From E44-bin89 sp034409565 (GTDB taxonomy: Bacteria > Chloroflexota > Dehalococcoidia > Dehalococcoidales > RBG-16-60-22): a stretch of 64,000 nucleotides of DNA. The translations under genes and the position numbers were made by a program. The notes under the pieces are model-generated. The model made no database searches and was not told the origin of the DNA. It saw nothing but the letters and a program-made list of their open reading frames with translations. The stretch covers positions 73,261-137,260 of the forward strand of contig DAOUMS010000015.1 in the NCBI GenBank assembly GCA_034409565.1. The letters run 5' to 3'. Each line of letters begins with the position of its first letter. Within the stretch, counting starts at the first letter, position 1. Positions 16,443-24,510 of the stretch are shown here, one piece after another.

Positions 16443-16910
16443 TCAGCCCCTCCTCAAGAACCAGGGATAAATATTGACAAACCTGCCCTGATAATATAAC
16501 ACGACTATAGCGCCCAGAATAAGCATTATAATATCGATATACAGCGCACCAGCGACCGACAGCCGGTACTGTACCCAGTTCTCCGCCATGCCGAAACAGC
16601 CGCAGGGCTGGTCACCGAAACCCTGAATAAGCAGTATGCTGTTATTGAGCATCAGGCTCGCGGTAAGCGCCAGCGCCAGAGAAACCACTAGCCTGGCGGC
16701 AATACCAGCAAGCAGCAGTAAGCCAATTAAAATCTCGACGCTGGGCAGCCAGCGGAAGATGAACCTGTCCAGCGCGGTCGGCAGGAACTCCGGGAAAACG
16801 AAAATGACGAACGACTGCGTCTGGTTGAGCATTTTCCCCAGACCGGCAACCAGAAAAATAAGCCCCAGAATAATACCAGCGCCAACAGCGAGCCAGTTAC
16901 GACGTGACAT
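16443..16910 (-). CDS. MauE/DoxX-type four-helix membrane protein
   Basis: A 155-residue integral membrane protein with four hydrophobic helices, an N-terminal FLVAGLGKML and the CGCFG motif (QPCGCFG) seen in the MauE/DoxX superfamily. Related proteins help form disulfides or supply redox equivalents to periplasmic partners; whether this one does is an inference from the cysteine pair. The ATG at 16910 is preferred over the TTG at 16922. It lies four bases before the patatin gene, suggesting one transcript. Confidence 0.75.
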   Translation of the reverse strand: MSRRNWLAVGAGIILGLIFLVAGLGKMLNQTQSFVIFVFPEFLPTALDRFIFRWLPSVEILIGLLLLAGIAARLVVSLALALTASLMLNNSILLIQGFGDQPCGCFGMAENWVQYRLSVAGALYIDIIMLILGAIVVLYYQGRFVNIYPWFLRRG

Positions 16911-16959
16911 ATTGCAACTCAATTCAATGGGCTATATTCTCTGCGGCGGGTCAACCCCC

Positions 16960-18570
16960 TCACCCCCAAAGCTCTTCGATGTCTTTTTCCGCCTGTCCCC
17001 CGCCGCCGGGCTTTTCGGCGGTGAGAAACTCCTGATAGGACTTGGGCGAGCCGTACTCCCTGGTCCGGATGACCACCGGCATGGGCACGGCGTGCCCGAA
17101 AATAAGGGCCTGCTGTTTCGATTCCAGCCGGGAAAGTACCGATTTCAAAGCGCCTTTGCCAGATACACCAGCGAGGACGCTGTCAATATCCCGCTCGTTG
17201 TCCAGCAGGCAGGTTACCTTGGTGCCCATCTGCGACATCACCTCGGTGTCTATGCCGCTGGGACGCTGGTCAATGACCAGCAGGGTAACGTTGTACTTCC
17301 TCATCTCGCGGGCGATGGTGCCAAAAATGGTCCGGGCGGCCACTTCCGGATTGAGAAAGCGGTGCGCCTCCTCAATGGTGATGACCAGCGGCTTTGGCTT
17401 ACCGGTATCCTCGCCCATTGCCTTCTCCATGCGGTCGCGGTACCGGGCATGGATGCGCCGCGTCAAGAGATTGGCCACCAGAATATAAGCAGTGATGTCC
17501 GTGTAGCGGCCGAACTCCAGAACCACGTTTATGCCCCGGTCAAGGTATTCCAGAATACGCGTTACCGCGTTGTCCGGCGCCTGTGGCTCAATGAAGGGGA
17601 GCCGGCTCACCGTGGCCAGTCCCCTTTTCAGGTTCTGGAAGGAGCTCTCGTGGATAGACAGTTCTTTCAGGAGCTCGCTGGTCTCTTCCGTGTCCGGCAG
17701 GTCGGCAGTTTGCCGCAGCCAGTCTCTGCCGAAGCGGCGCCGCAACTGGTAAATCGCTTCCACCGCCGGCTCGGTCAGGTTCAGCGTCTGGCGCAGCAAT
17801 GCCATATCCTCTGGCTCAATCTCATCGTAGCCAATTCTGACCACGAAGTCGGTGCTGACCTTGCGCCGCCGCGAGCTTTCCTCGTCAAGGGTGAACACGG
17901 CCACCTTCGAGGGGAAAAGCTGCTTCAGCGCCTTGACTGATTTACCCCCCTCGCTCGTCCCCGCCCAGCCGTACTCGTTGTGCATATCGAAGATTAAATT
18001 CACCGCGGCGCTCTTTTGCAACATGCCGATGAGCAGGATGCGGGTGAGGAACGTCTTGCCGGTGCCGCTCTTGCCGAAGATGCCGTTGGAGCGTTTGACC
18101 AGCTCCGGAAGGTCGAGGCATATCTTGGTCTCCATATCCAGCGGCGTGCCCACATAAAATCGTTTCTCGTCCTCGCCGCCGAAGACGAGCTCCACGTCAC
18201 TCTGCGAGGCCAGGTTGACCACCGAGAAATGGCTCGGCACTGTTTTCACCGGCTGCGGCCCCTCAATCAGGGTGTCGACATCGCCGGCTATGGTCAGCAT
18301 GGGCAGGACGTGCAATGTGCCGTAGGTGCTGGTGCCGGAGAGCACCTCAGAGACAAAGGGGTCGGAAATATCAGGCGGCGTCAGGGTAAAGCGGGGGTCA
18401 ATGACGCCCAGGCCAATATCGGTTATCATGCCGAAAAACCTCTGCTTCTGTCCCTCGATGGTGACATACCTCCCCACCGCCATGTCCTCCACCGATACCC
18501 CGCCGTCCAGCTTGACCTCGACCCCGCTCTCCAGCGACCCGGCGACCACGATGCCCAGCCGGTCCGTCAT
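16960..18570 (-). CDS. herA: HerA-type DNA translocase/helicase ATPase
   Basis: Hexameric FtsK/HerA-family ATPase expected to pump DNA for end resection with the NurA nuclease. The 536 residues show an N-terminal HAS-barrel (GRYVTIEGQKQRFFGMITDIG), Walker A GKSGTGKT at 166-173, Walker B VITIEEAHRF near 396-405 and the sensor-like IDQRPSGID near 433-441. Its ATG overlaps the preceding gene by four bases (ATGA), so both proteins are probably made in a fixed ratio. HerA-NurA is best known in archaea; bacterial copies occur in repair and defence settings. Confidence 0.9.
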   Translation of the reverse strand: MTDRLGIVVAGSLESGVEVKLDGGVSVEDMAVGRYVTIEGQKQRFFGMITDIGLGVIDPRFTLTPPDISDPFVSEVLSGTSTYGTLHVLPMLTIAGDVDTLIEGPQPVKTVPSHFSVVNLASQSDVELVFGGEDEKRFYVGTPLDMETKICLDLPELVKRSNGIFGKSGTGKTFLTRILLIGMLQKSAAVNLIFDMHNEYGWAGTSEGGKSVKALKQLFPSKVAVFTLDEESSRRRKVSTDFVVRIGYDEIEPEDMALLRQTLNLTEPAVEAIYQLRRRFGRDWLRQTADLPDTEETSELLKELSIHESSFQNLKRGLATVSRLPFIEPQAPDNAVTRILEYLDRGINVVLEFGRYTDITAYILVANLLTRRIHARYRDRMEKAMGEDTGKPKPLVITIEEAHRFLNPEVAARTIFGTIAREMRKYNVTLLVIDQRPSGIDTEVMSQMGTKVTCLLDNERDIDSVLAGVSGKGALKSVLSRLESKQQALIFGHAVPMPVVIRTREYGSPKSYQEFLTAEKPGGGGQAEKDIEELWG

Positions 18571-19172
18571 TTCAGCCTCCCCAGAATCGCCTTGAGCTGG
18601 TTGTACTGCCCGCCAAGCATGACCGCCAGTTCCTTGCCCGCCGCCACCAGAAAGGCGCGGGGGTCTGCCTGCGGCTGGCTCATCAGGCGCAGCGCGGCGG
18701 GTATGATTTCATCCATGGATACGGGCAGGTGGGCGCTGACCAGTATATTCAAAAAGGCCAGCGACTGCCCGAACTGGCGCACTTCATCGGCAGAGCATTG
18801 ATAGACAAAGCCGTGGAGTCGCGCCGGGCCGGGGGGTAGATACTGATTAATATTTTCCCCCTTTCCATGCCCCACCACCAGCGCGCTGAACTCGCTGCGC
18901 AGCAGCTTGGAAAGCTGGGGACTGGACTGGTAGATGGCCGCCTCGCTTTCTTCGTCTTTGCCGCGGGCGATAGGCCTTCTTCCCGGCTCCAGGCTGCCGG
19001 TGGTGGCGTGGCAAACAATACCGTAGATGTCCAGCTCACCGTCCCTGGTCTTCACCAGGCTGCCCAGAGGCGGCAGCTCATAGAGCTCATAGCACTGGGC
19101 AGTGAAGCCGGTGGTGCTGGCCTCGATTATTTCGCCGACTCTGTCGGCTAAACTAGAGTTTATCAGTCTCAC
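18567..19172 (-). CDS. HAS-barrel-type partner protein of HerA
   Basis: A 201-residue protein whose N-terminus (ADRVGEIIEASTTGFTAQCYE, then PPLGSLVKTRDGELDIYGIV) resembles the HAS-barrel domain found on HerA and ATP synthase-type ATPases. The rest is helical and unassigned. It ends in a four-base overlap with herA and begins at a GTG touching AGGAG. Gene order nurA, small genes, this protein, herA suggests it is a third subunit that caps or loads the HerA ring. That role is an inference from fold and coupling. Confidence 0.7.
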   Translation of the reverse strand: MRLINSSLADRVGEIIEASTTGFTAQCYELYELPPLGSLVKTRDGELDIYGIVCHATTGSLEPGRRPIARGKDEESEAAIYQSSPQLSKLLRSEFSALVVGHGKGENINQYLPPGPARLHGFVYQCSADEVRQFGQSLAFLNILVSAHLPVSMDEIIPAALRLMSQPQADPRAFLVAAGKELAVMLGGQYNQLKAILGRLK

Positions 19173-19213
19173 CTCCTGTGGTACTCTATTGCCCCTTTGG
19201 AAAAGGGGGATAC

Positions 19214-19234
19214 AGGGGGATTTGAAATCCCCCT
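19214..19234. repeat. 21-base palindrome within a GGGGGA-rich element
   Basis: AGGGGGATTT-G-AAATCCCCCT is a perfect 10-1-10 inverted repeat, preceded by two more GGGGGA-type runs from about 19203. Such intergenic elements are often dispersed in many copies; I see only this one in the window. It lies between the HAS-barrel gene and a tiny basic ORF. Confidence 0.55.
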
Positions 19235-19257
19235 TATGCTACTGTTTCTTACTTTCC

Positions 19258-19314
19258 CTATTTCTTCTTTGTCTGCTTGGGTTTCTTGACGTTCTTTCTA
19301 CCTTTACTGCCCAT
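19258..19314 (-). CDS. Possible 18-residue lysine-rich microprotein
   Basis: A very short ORF, MGSKGRKNVKKPKQTKKK, with half of its residues basic. It begins eight or nine bases after a strong GGGAGG, which is the main reason to list it. It sits between the zinc-ribbon gene and the HAS-barrel gene on the same strand. It could bind nucleic acid or be a leader peptide; its reality is uncertain. Confidence 0.35.
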   Translation of the reverse strand: MGSKGRKNVKKPKQTKKK

Positions 19315-19361
19315 TATTTACCTCCCTTTAAAAACGCCTGACGTTTCTTAAGATATTATGC

Positions 19362-19595
19362 CTAGCAAACAAAAAGTAGCAGTATTATGAAAAATAGAAT
19401 TCCCAATCCTGCAAGGGTAATTAAACAACCAAGTGATTGCAGACTACCCCATATAGTTGCCTGTCCGCACTTAGGACACTTTGTTACTCCTGTCCCTAAA
19501 ACATTGCCACAGTTTATACAAACCCTCTTACCACATCCAGGGCACTTTGTTAATCTATCATCTAGTGAAACCCCGCAGTTTCCGCAGGTTCTCAT
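19362..19595 (-). CDS. Double zinc-ribbon protein with C-terminal membrane helix
   Basis: The 77 residues carry four CxxC knuckles (Cys4/7, 18/21, 26/29, 40/43), enough for two zinc ribbons, followed by a hydrophobic segment at about 55-76 that would anchor the ribbons on the cytosolic membrane face. The gene is AT-richer than the herA and nurA genes around it and is flanked by two palindromic elements (19214-19234 and 19663-19689), so it may be an insertion into the nurA-herA locus. Function unknown. Confidence 0.65.
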   Translation of the reverse strand: MRTCGNCGVSLDDRLTKCPGCGKRVCINCGNVLGTGVTKCPKCGQATIWGSLQSLGCLITLAGLGILFFIILLLFVC

Positions 19596-19662
19596 TTCTT
19601 TACTTCCTAAAACCTAGTTATTGAATTTCTTTTCTATTACCCTTACTTCCTCCAAGCTTCCC

Positions 19663-19689
19663 TCCTCCTCTCCTCCCAGGAGAGGAGGA
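19663..19689. repeat. Perfect hairpin with 12-base stem
   Basis: TCCTCCTCTCCT and AGGAGAGGAGGA pair completely around a CCC loop. No T-tract follows on either strand, so it is not a standard terminator. Its pyrimidine/purine arms look like a dispersed intergenic repeat. Confidence 0.55.
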
Positions 19690-19715
19690 CACAAGAGAGT
19701 GAGGTCAAAATTCTC

Positions 19716-19856
19716 TTATCTTACCGCCACGCCCAGGAAGTAGGGCCAGACCACGAGCCCGAGAATAATCTTCCACCATACCAGTTCGGCATAACCGATG
19801 GTGAACAGCCAGCCGATAAACCATATTATGCCAAATCCGGGTCCACTCTGCTTCAT
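19716..19856 (-). CDS. 46-residue membrane microprotein
   Basis: A short ORF starting MKQSGPGFGIIWFIGWLFTI and ending in GVAVR, with two hydrophobic stretches rich in Trp (about 9-20 and 25-44). A GGAGGG lies seven or eight bases before the ATG, giving good support for translation. It lies 78 bases after nurA on the same strand and may belong to the nurA-herA transcript. It resembles two-helix small membrane proteins in general; no function can be assigned. Confidence 0.6.
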   Translation of the reverse strand: MKQSGPGFGIIWFIGWLFTIGYAELVWWKIILGLVVWPYFLGVAVR

Positions 19857-19934
19857 TTTGCTTCCCTCCGTTCTGTCCAGCTACTCATTATTTAGCGCCT
19901 TTCACAACTGCCAGAGGTGAGGCCTAATAATATT

Positions 19935-21134
19935 TTACACCCACCTTGTCTTTTTACTGAAACTCTTGGCGGAGGTGAGGGTGGGGATTTTTTCCGCCAC
20001 GCATAAAGACTCCACCAGCTGCCAGAACTCGGCGCGGTCGGCGGCGGTGACCACCGCCTGTTCGTGGGCCTCGCTCAACGCCACCGGGTAGCCCTGCCCC
20101 CGGCGGCACTGGTCGAGCACCAAAGCATGCGCCATATCCATCAGTTCACTGTTTTCCGCCACCCAGCGCGGCGTCTCCACCCGCGCCACCTCTTCCTCAA
20201 GCCGCAGGTAAAAGAAATAAACACGGTGCTCGCCGTAGTGTTCCTTAGTTATTTTAGATGGGCTGATAAAAAGCGCCGACCTCTCGCCCGGCTCAAGCGC
20301 GTCCATAAATAGCTCGCGGTCGGTCACTCCGGCCACGCCCTCGCAGTCCCGGTCTTTCCCGGGCGGGCAGAAATGGTCGCAGTCGGCCACTTCGTGCGGG
20401 CAGATGGCCACCCGCAACACGTTGACCACGTCGGTACTTCTCGGGAAGCTGATGTAGCTGGCCAGCGCCAGCTTCTTATCCCTGTTTTGTTTTCTCATCT
20501 CTTCAAGGCAGGGCAAAAAAACGTTGTCCAGCAGCGCCCCGGTGACGAAATCGGGATACGCCTCCAGTCCCCAGAGAATCAAAGTGCCATCGAGCAGCGC
20601 CAGAGAGATACTGCCCTGAGGCTGTTGCACAGCCAGCATAGAGAGATGGCGGCATTCCTCAACGGCACGCTTGATGCCGAGCAATGTGCCCTCCACCATC
20701 TGCTCGCGGCCGGTCGCCGCCGATGGCCTGAGCACCAGGTCTTCTTCTTCGGCGTAGAGGTGAGGTACACTGTCCAGGACGGCATCCGGCTCACCACCAT
20801 ACTTCAGGGCCACGGCGCCGATATTTATCAGGTAGCACCGCGTGGCGCGGTGGCGGTCAACGTCAATATGGGAGCCATCGGTGGCCAGCACGCTGAATTC
20901 GGCGGGAGTGGGGGGCGGCAGGTGTTTTCCCGCCAGCCCGGCGGCCAGTTCCGCCACCAGCCAGGTGGTCCGGCTGGCCGCTATTTTCCTTTTAAGCCTT
21001 TCAAGGTCAATGGCCTCGTCGCTGAAGATTTGCCGCGCATAGTGAAGCCGCTGCTGCCTCTCGGCACGGCCTGCCTTCAGTCTCGCCACCATGTTGCTGG
21101 CCTGCGAGGCAATCTTGAATAGGTCCAGTGACAC
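19935..21134 (-). CDS. nurA: NurA-domain nuclease
   Basis: Metal-dependent nuclease that works with HerA to resect DNA ends. The 399 residues carry the NurA signature: ATDGSHID at 84-91 (first catalytic Asp86), ALLDGTLILW at 179-188 (Asp182) and a C-terminal region with SEAHEQAVVTAADR, where acidic and His residues are expected. The N-terminus is a helical/coiled segment. The GTG start follows GGGAAGAGAG. It is the first gene of the locus that continues with small genes, a HAS-barrel protein and herA. Length is in the family range. Confidence 0.85.
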   Translation of the reverse strand: MSLDLFKIASQASNMVARLKAGRAERQQRLHYARQIFSDEAIDLERLKRKIAASRTTWLVAELAAGLAGKHLPPPTPAEFSVLATDGSHIDVDRHRATRCYLINIGAVALKYGGEPDAVLDSVPHLYAEEEDLVLRPSAATGREQMVEGTLLGIKRAVEECRHLSMLAVQQPQGSISLALLDGTLILWGLEAYPDFVTGALLDNVFLPCLEEMRKQNRDKKLALASYISFPRSTDVVNVLRVAICPHEVADCDHFCPPGKDRDCEGVAGVTDRELFMDALEPGERSALFISPSKITKEHYGEHRVYFFYLRLEEEVARVETPRWVAENSELMDMAHALVLDQCRRGQGYPVALSEAHEQAVVTAADRAEFWQLVESLCVAEKIPTLTSAKSFSKKTRWV

Positions 21135-21237
21135 CTCTCTTCCCCCCTACGGCCAAGTATAATTCATCACTGGTTTGAACTCAATAGCCGGTGAGACGCC
21201 GTACATACGGGTATGATATGATAAGAGAGAGGGTTTT

Positions 21238-21855
21238 ATGCTTCCAATTCTGGCGAGCGTTATCGTTATTTCCTTTTCCGGGGTCATGATGCCCGGCCCC
21301 TTGTTCGCCGTCACGCTGGCTAAAAGCTACAAGTCGCCGTGGTCAGGGGTCTGGATAGCGCTCGGCCACGCCGTTATTGAAATCCCCCTCATCCTGCTCA
21401 TCTACTTTGGCTTTGCCCAGTTCTTTCAGAACGACACCGTGCGACTGGTACTGAGCGTGGCCGGTAGCGGCATGATTATCTGGCTGGGGGTGAGCATGTT
21501 CCGCTCCCGCACCGAGGTCACCGGGAAAGGGAAAGACCTGCCCTACAGCGCCTTCACCGCTGGTATCCTGACCAGCGGTTTCAACCCCTTTTTTTTGGTC
21601 TGGTGGGCAACCATCGGCAGCATGCTCATCATGCGCATCCTTGAGTTCGGCACGATTGGCCTGATTATCTTCGCCATCGTGCACTGGCTGTGTGACCTGG
21701 TCTGGCTGACGCTGGTATCCAACGTGATTTACCGGACGTCTACCTTCTGGCACCAGAAAGTGCAAGAATGGCTCTTCATTGCCTGTAGCCTGCTGCTGGT
21801 CGGCTTTGGCGTCTGGTTTTTAGTATCTGGCATTCAACTGGTGATTAGAGGTTAA
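21238..21855 (+). CDS. LysE/RhtB family exporter
   Basis: Inner-membrane exporter of amino acids or similar metabolites. The 205 residues form about six helices, with the typical early SFSGVMMPGPLFAVTLA and a central GILTSGFNPFFLVWW. The substrate cannot be read. It ends two bases before the HDAC-family gene, so the two are co-transcribed. It is divergent from nurA. Confidence 0.88.
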   Translation: MLPILASVIVISFSGVMMPGPLFAVTLAKSYKSPWSGVWIALGHAVIEIPLILLIYFGFAQFFQNDTVRLVLSVAGSGMIIWLGVSMFRSRTEVTGKGKDLPYSAFTAGILTSGFNPFFLVWWATIGSMLIMRILEFGTIGLIIFAIVHWLCDLVWLTLVSNVIYRTSTFWHQKVQEWLFIACSLLLVGFGVWFLVSGIQLVIRG

Positions 21856-21857
21856 CG

Positions 21858-22892
21858 ATGAAAGTAGGTTATGTTTACGACCCCGTATATCTGAAGCATG
21901 AGACTGGCCACCATCCGGAAAACGCCCAGCGCCTCGAGGCCATCATGGCCCACCTTAAGGAAACCAGGCTCACAGAGCAGTTAATGCTCATCAAGCCCCG
22001 CCCGGCCACCGTGAAAGAGGTGACCTATGTCCACCAGTTGTCATACGTTTCACGCATCCAGGATGCGGCACTGCGAGGCGGCGGCTGGCTTGACGCTGAC
22101 ACGGTCATGTCGCCGGACTCTTATGATGCCGCGCTGTACGCCGCCGGTGGTGTCATTGAGGCAACCGATGCCGTTAGCAAAGGCAGGGTAACCAGCGCCT
22201 TTGCCCTGGTCAGACCCCCCGGCCACCACGCCACGGCATTGATGGCCATGGGCTTCTGCCTTTTCAACAACATCGCCATCGCCACCCAGCATGCTCTGAG
22301 GAAGCACCACATCGAAAAGGTCGCCATCATTGATTTCGATGTGCACCACGGCAATGGCACTCAGGAAGCCTTTTCCAGCAACCCGCAGGTCCTCTACATC
22401 TCTACCCACCAGCACCCCCACTTTCCGGGCACCGGCAACATCGGTGAGACCGGGAGCAGTGCCGCCGCCGGCAGCAAGGTCAATATCCCCCTGCCCGGCG
22501 GCTGCGGCGACAATGAATACCGGCAGGTGTTCGAGCAAATCATCGTGCCGGTGACCAGACGCTTCCGACCGCAGCTCATCATGGTGTCCGCCGGCTACGA
22601 CCCGCACTGGAAAGACCGCCTAGCCATGATGGAGGTCAGCACCACCGGCTTCGCCGAAATGGTACAGTCCATCAAAAGCCTGGCCGATGAGCTCTGCGGC
22701 GGGAAGATAGTCATTACTCTTGAGGGTGGCTACGACCTGAAAGCGCTGGCGACATCGGTAAAGGCAACCTTCGATGTCCTGCTCGGCAAGAATGATATTG
22801 AAGACCCGCTGGGACAGCCGGAGCGCCGCTGGCAGACCCCGGACATCACCAGCCTGATTGAGGCGATAAAAGAAACGCACCACATTGACTGA
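21858..22892 (+). CDS. Histone deacetylase-family (acetoin utilisation-like) hydrolase
   Basis: Zinc amidohydrolase that removes acetyl groups from lysines, polyamines or similar amines. The 344 residues show RPPGHHA (119-125, His pair 123/124), DFDVHHGNGTQ (159-169, zinc ligands Asp161 and His163), SAGYD (244-248, zinc ligand Asp248) and EGGYD, which carries the transition-state Tyr. All catalytic residues are present. It follows a LysE-type exporter by two bases. Possible roles include acetyl-polyamine turnover or control of acetyl-CoA synthetase; a sirtuin lies at 30919. Confidence 0.92.
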   Translation: MKVGYVYDPVYLKHETGHHPENAQRLEAIMAHLKETRLTEQLMLIKPRPATVKEVTYVHQLSYVSRIQDAALRGGGWLDADTVMSPDSYDAALYAAGGVIEATDAVSKGRVTSAFALVRPPGHHATALMAMGFCLFNNIAIATQHALRKHHIEKVAIIDFDVHHGNGTQEAFSSNPQVLYISTHQHPHFPGTGNIGETGSSAAAGSKVNIPLPGGCGDNEYRQVFEQIIVPVTRRFRPQLIMVSAGYDPHWKDRLAMMEVSTTGFAEMVQSIKSLADELCGGKIVITLEGGYDLKALATSVKATFDVLLGKNDIEDPLGQPERRWQTPDITSLIEAIKETHHID

Positions 22893-22900
22893 AAAAGACG

Positions 22901-23044
22901 ATGAAGGACTTTATATTTTATGCCATTGCCGCTAATATAATTGCCCTGATAGCCGCGCTTGCCGGGGCAAGCCTGGCGGTGATTCTGTTTTCTTCCTTAC
23001 TGATTCCCCCGATTATTCTTATTCTCATCAGGATTCTCCGCTAG
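22901..23044 (+). CDS. 47-residue hydrophobic microprotein
   Basis: A short ORF eight bases after the HDAC-family gene, starting MKDFIFYAIAANIIALIAAL and ending LIRILR. Two hydrophobic stretches separated by a serine turn could form a hairpin in the membrane. The ribosome-binding site is weak (AAAAAGAC), so translation would depend on coupling to the upstream gene. Function unknown. Confidence 0.45.
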   Translation: MKDFIFYAIAANIIALIAALAGASLAVILFSSLLIPPIILILIRILR

Positions 23045-23134
23045 ATAGACTGTCAAACGCCTGATTCAAAGTCACCAATCTCAATCGTCGTAATTGCACG
23101 GACAAGGGACTGACTCCCCATATGCAAACTACTA

Positions 23135-23163
23135 TTGACACTACTTCCCCATACACATAAAGT
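23135..23163 (+). promoter_or_regulatory. Promoter of the transglutaminase-like gene
   Basis: TTGACA (23135-23140) and TAAAGT (23158-23163) are 17 bases apart, 60 bases before the start at 23224. The -35 is consensus and the -10 matches at four of six positions. Confidence 0.5.
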
Positions 23164-23223
23164 ATTAGATAAATTCCGCCTTTTAATAAGGGCTCTTTTA
23201 TGTAATATACAGGGAGCTATCAA

Positions 23224-24510
23224 TTGCCACTGAGTGAAAGGGATTATTACAGAGAGCGTTTTAGGGGTGCACCCAAACCACCTAAGCCAAGACGTTCGCT
23301 ATCAGGATGTGGGTGTTTGTTAACGGTTATAGTTTTAATTACCGTCGCCATAGTGCTGGTGATTATAGTAGGGGCACTATCAGACAATCAAAACTCAAGT
23401 TATCAGACTAGCCCTCCCAGAATTCCAACACCATCTCCTAAGCCAGCACCAGTACAAACACCAGAACCAGAGTCAACTCCAGCGCCGATGCCAACACCAG
23501 TAACTCCACCACCAGCACCAGAGCCAGAGCAAACCCCAGTACCTATTCCCAAACCTTCTGAAGAACCTACATCATGGTCGGTACAATTGCCAAACGTAAT
23601 AAAAGAGGTTAATCAATCCACCGAAGTTATTACAAGACAACACATATGGACATATAAAGGTGAGTGGACTTGGGAAGGGGATATACCGCGATTATTATAT
23701 GAATACTATCAAGAAATACCACGTCCCCCCACAAAAAATTATTCAGTTTATGTGACTCATCCATTAGACGATATCTATATAGAACACCTCGTGGAAAAGA
23801 TACAGAAAGCTGCCCAGGAAGCTAGCTTTAGTGAATATGAGACTGTAGAGTTTGCTGCTAGCTTTGTTCAAAGTCTGCCATATACTGCTGACTCTATTAC
23901 TACCCATTACGATGAATATCCGAGATATCCGATTGAAACCCTTGTAGATAAAGGCGGTGATTGTGAGGATACCTCAATCCTTCTAGCATCACTAATTGAT
24001 AAGATGGGTTACGGGGTAGTTTTAATAGAGCTACCTGACCATTGCGCGGTAGGTGTAAAGGGTGGTGAGAATGTATATGGCACATACTGGGAGTATGAGG
24101 GTATTAAATATTACTACATAGAGACTACAGGTAAAGGGTGGGGAATTGGTGAACTACCAGAAGAATATGAGAATAGTTCGGCTGCTATTTACCCTATGGT
24201 TCCAACTCCAATTCTTACTCATGAGTGGAGCCTAAAAGGTAGAGGAAATACAGGCGAACTGGGGGTCACGGTTTACAACTTAGGGACTGCTACAGCTTAT
24301 AATGTATCTGTATTGGCAGGTTTTGATGCAGGTGAAGGTATGCTTTGGAATGGACAGCAAAGTGAACCCTTTCAAATACGAGCTGACCATCAGGTTACAG
24401 TTAAGTTGAATCTCCGAGTACCGCTAGGTAAGCACACACGTGCTATTATACAAATAGGGATTGATGATATTCTTGTGGATGAAAGCCATTCTAAGTGGTT
24501 TGATACTTAG
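23224..24510 (+). CDS. Membrane-anchored transglutaminase-like protein
   Basis: A 428-residue protein with a short Arg/Pro-rich cytosolic end, one membrane helix (about 30-51), a long Pro/Thr/Glu-rich spacer (about 64-116) and an extracytoplasmic transglutaminase/cysteine-protease fold. The likely catalytic set is Cys247 (GGDCEDTS), His273 (LPDHCAVG) and Glu300 (YYIETTG). The C-terminal third looks like a beta-sandwich (GELGVTVYNLGTATAYNVSV). The start is TTG after GGGAG. Base composition is AT-rich (about 40% GC in one line counted), unlike its neighbours, so transfer is likely. A shorter relative lies at 61601. Confidence 0.75.
   Translation: MPLSERDYYRERFRGAPKPPKPRRSLSGCGCLLTVIVLITVAIVLVIIVGALSDNQNSSYQTSPPRIPTPSPKPAPVQTPEPESTPAPMPTPVTPPPAPEPEQTPVPIPKPSEEPTSWSVQLPNVIKEVNQSTEVITRQHIWTYKGEWTWEGDIPRLLYEYYQEIPRPPTKNYSVYVTHPLDDIYIEHLVEKIQKAAQEASFSEYETVEFAASFVQSLPYTADSITTHYDEYPRYPIETLVDKGGDCEDTSILLASLIDKMGYGVVLIELPDHCAVGVKGGENVYGTYWEYEGIKYYYIETTGKGWGIGELPEEYENSSAAIYPMVPTPILTHEWSLKGRGNTGELGVTVYNLGTATAYNVSVLAGFDAGEGMLWNGQQSEPFQIRADHQVTVKLNLRVPLGKHTRAIIQIGIDDILVDESHSKWFDT

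Larger units (their letters stand above)
19596..19934. other. Region between nurA and the zinc-ribbon gene
   Basis: This 339-base stretch holds a 46-residue membrane microprotein gene (19716-19856, minus) and a 12-base-stem hairpin (19663-19689). I see no clear promoter or terminator in the remainder. Confidence 0.6.

Noticed and set aside
16636..17940. A 434-codon plus-strand frame opposite herA
   Set aside because: Antisense to the HerA ATPase with its Walker motifs; the translated product looks random.
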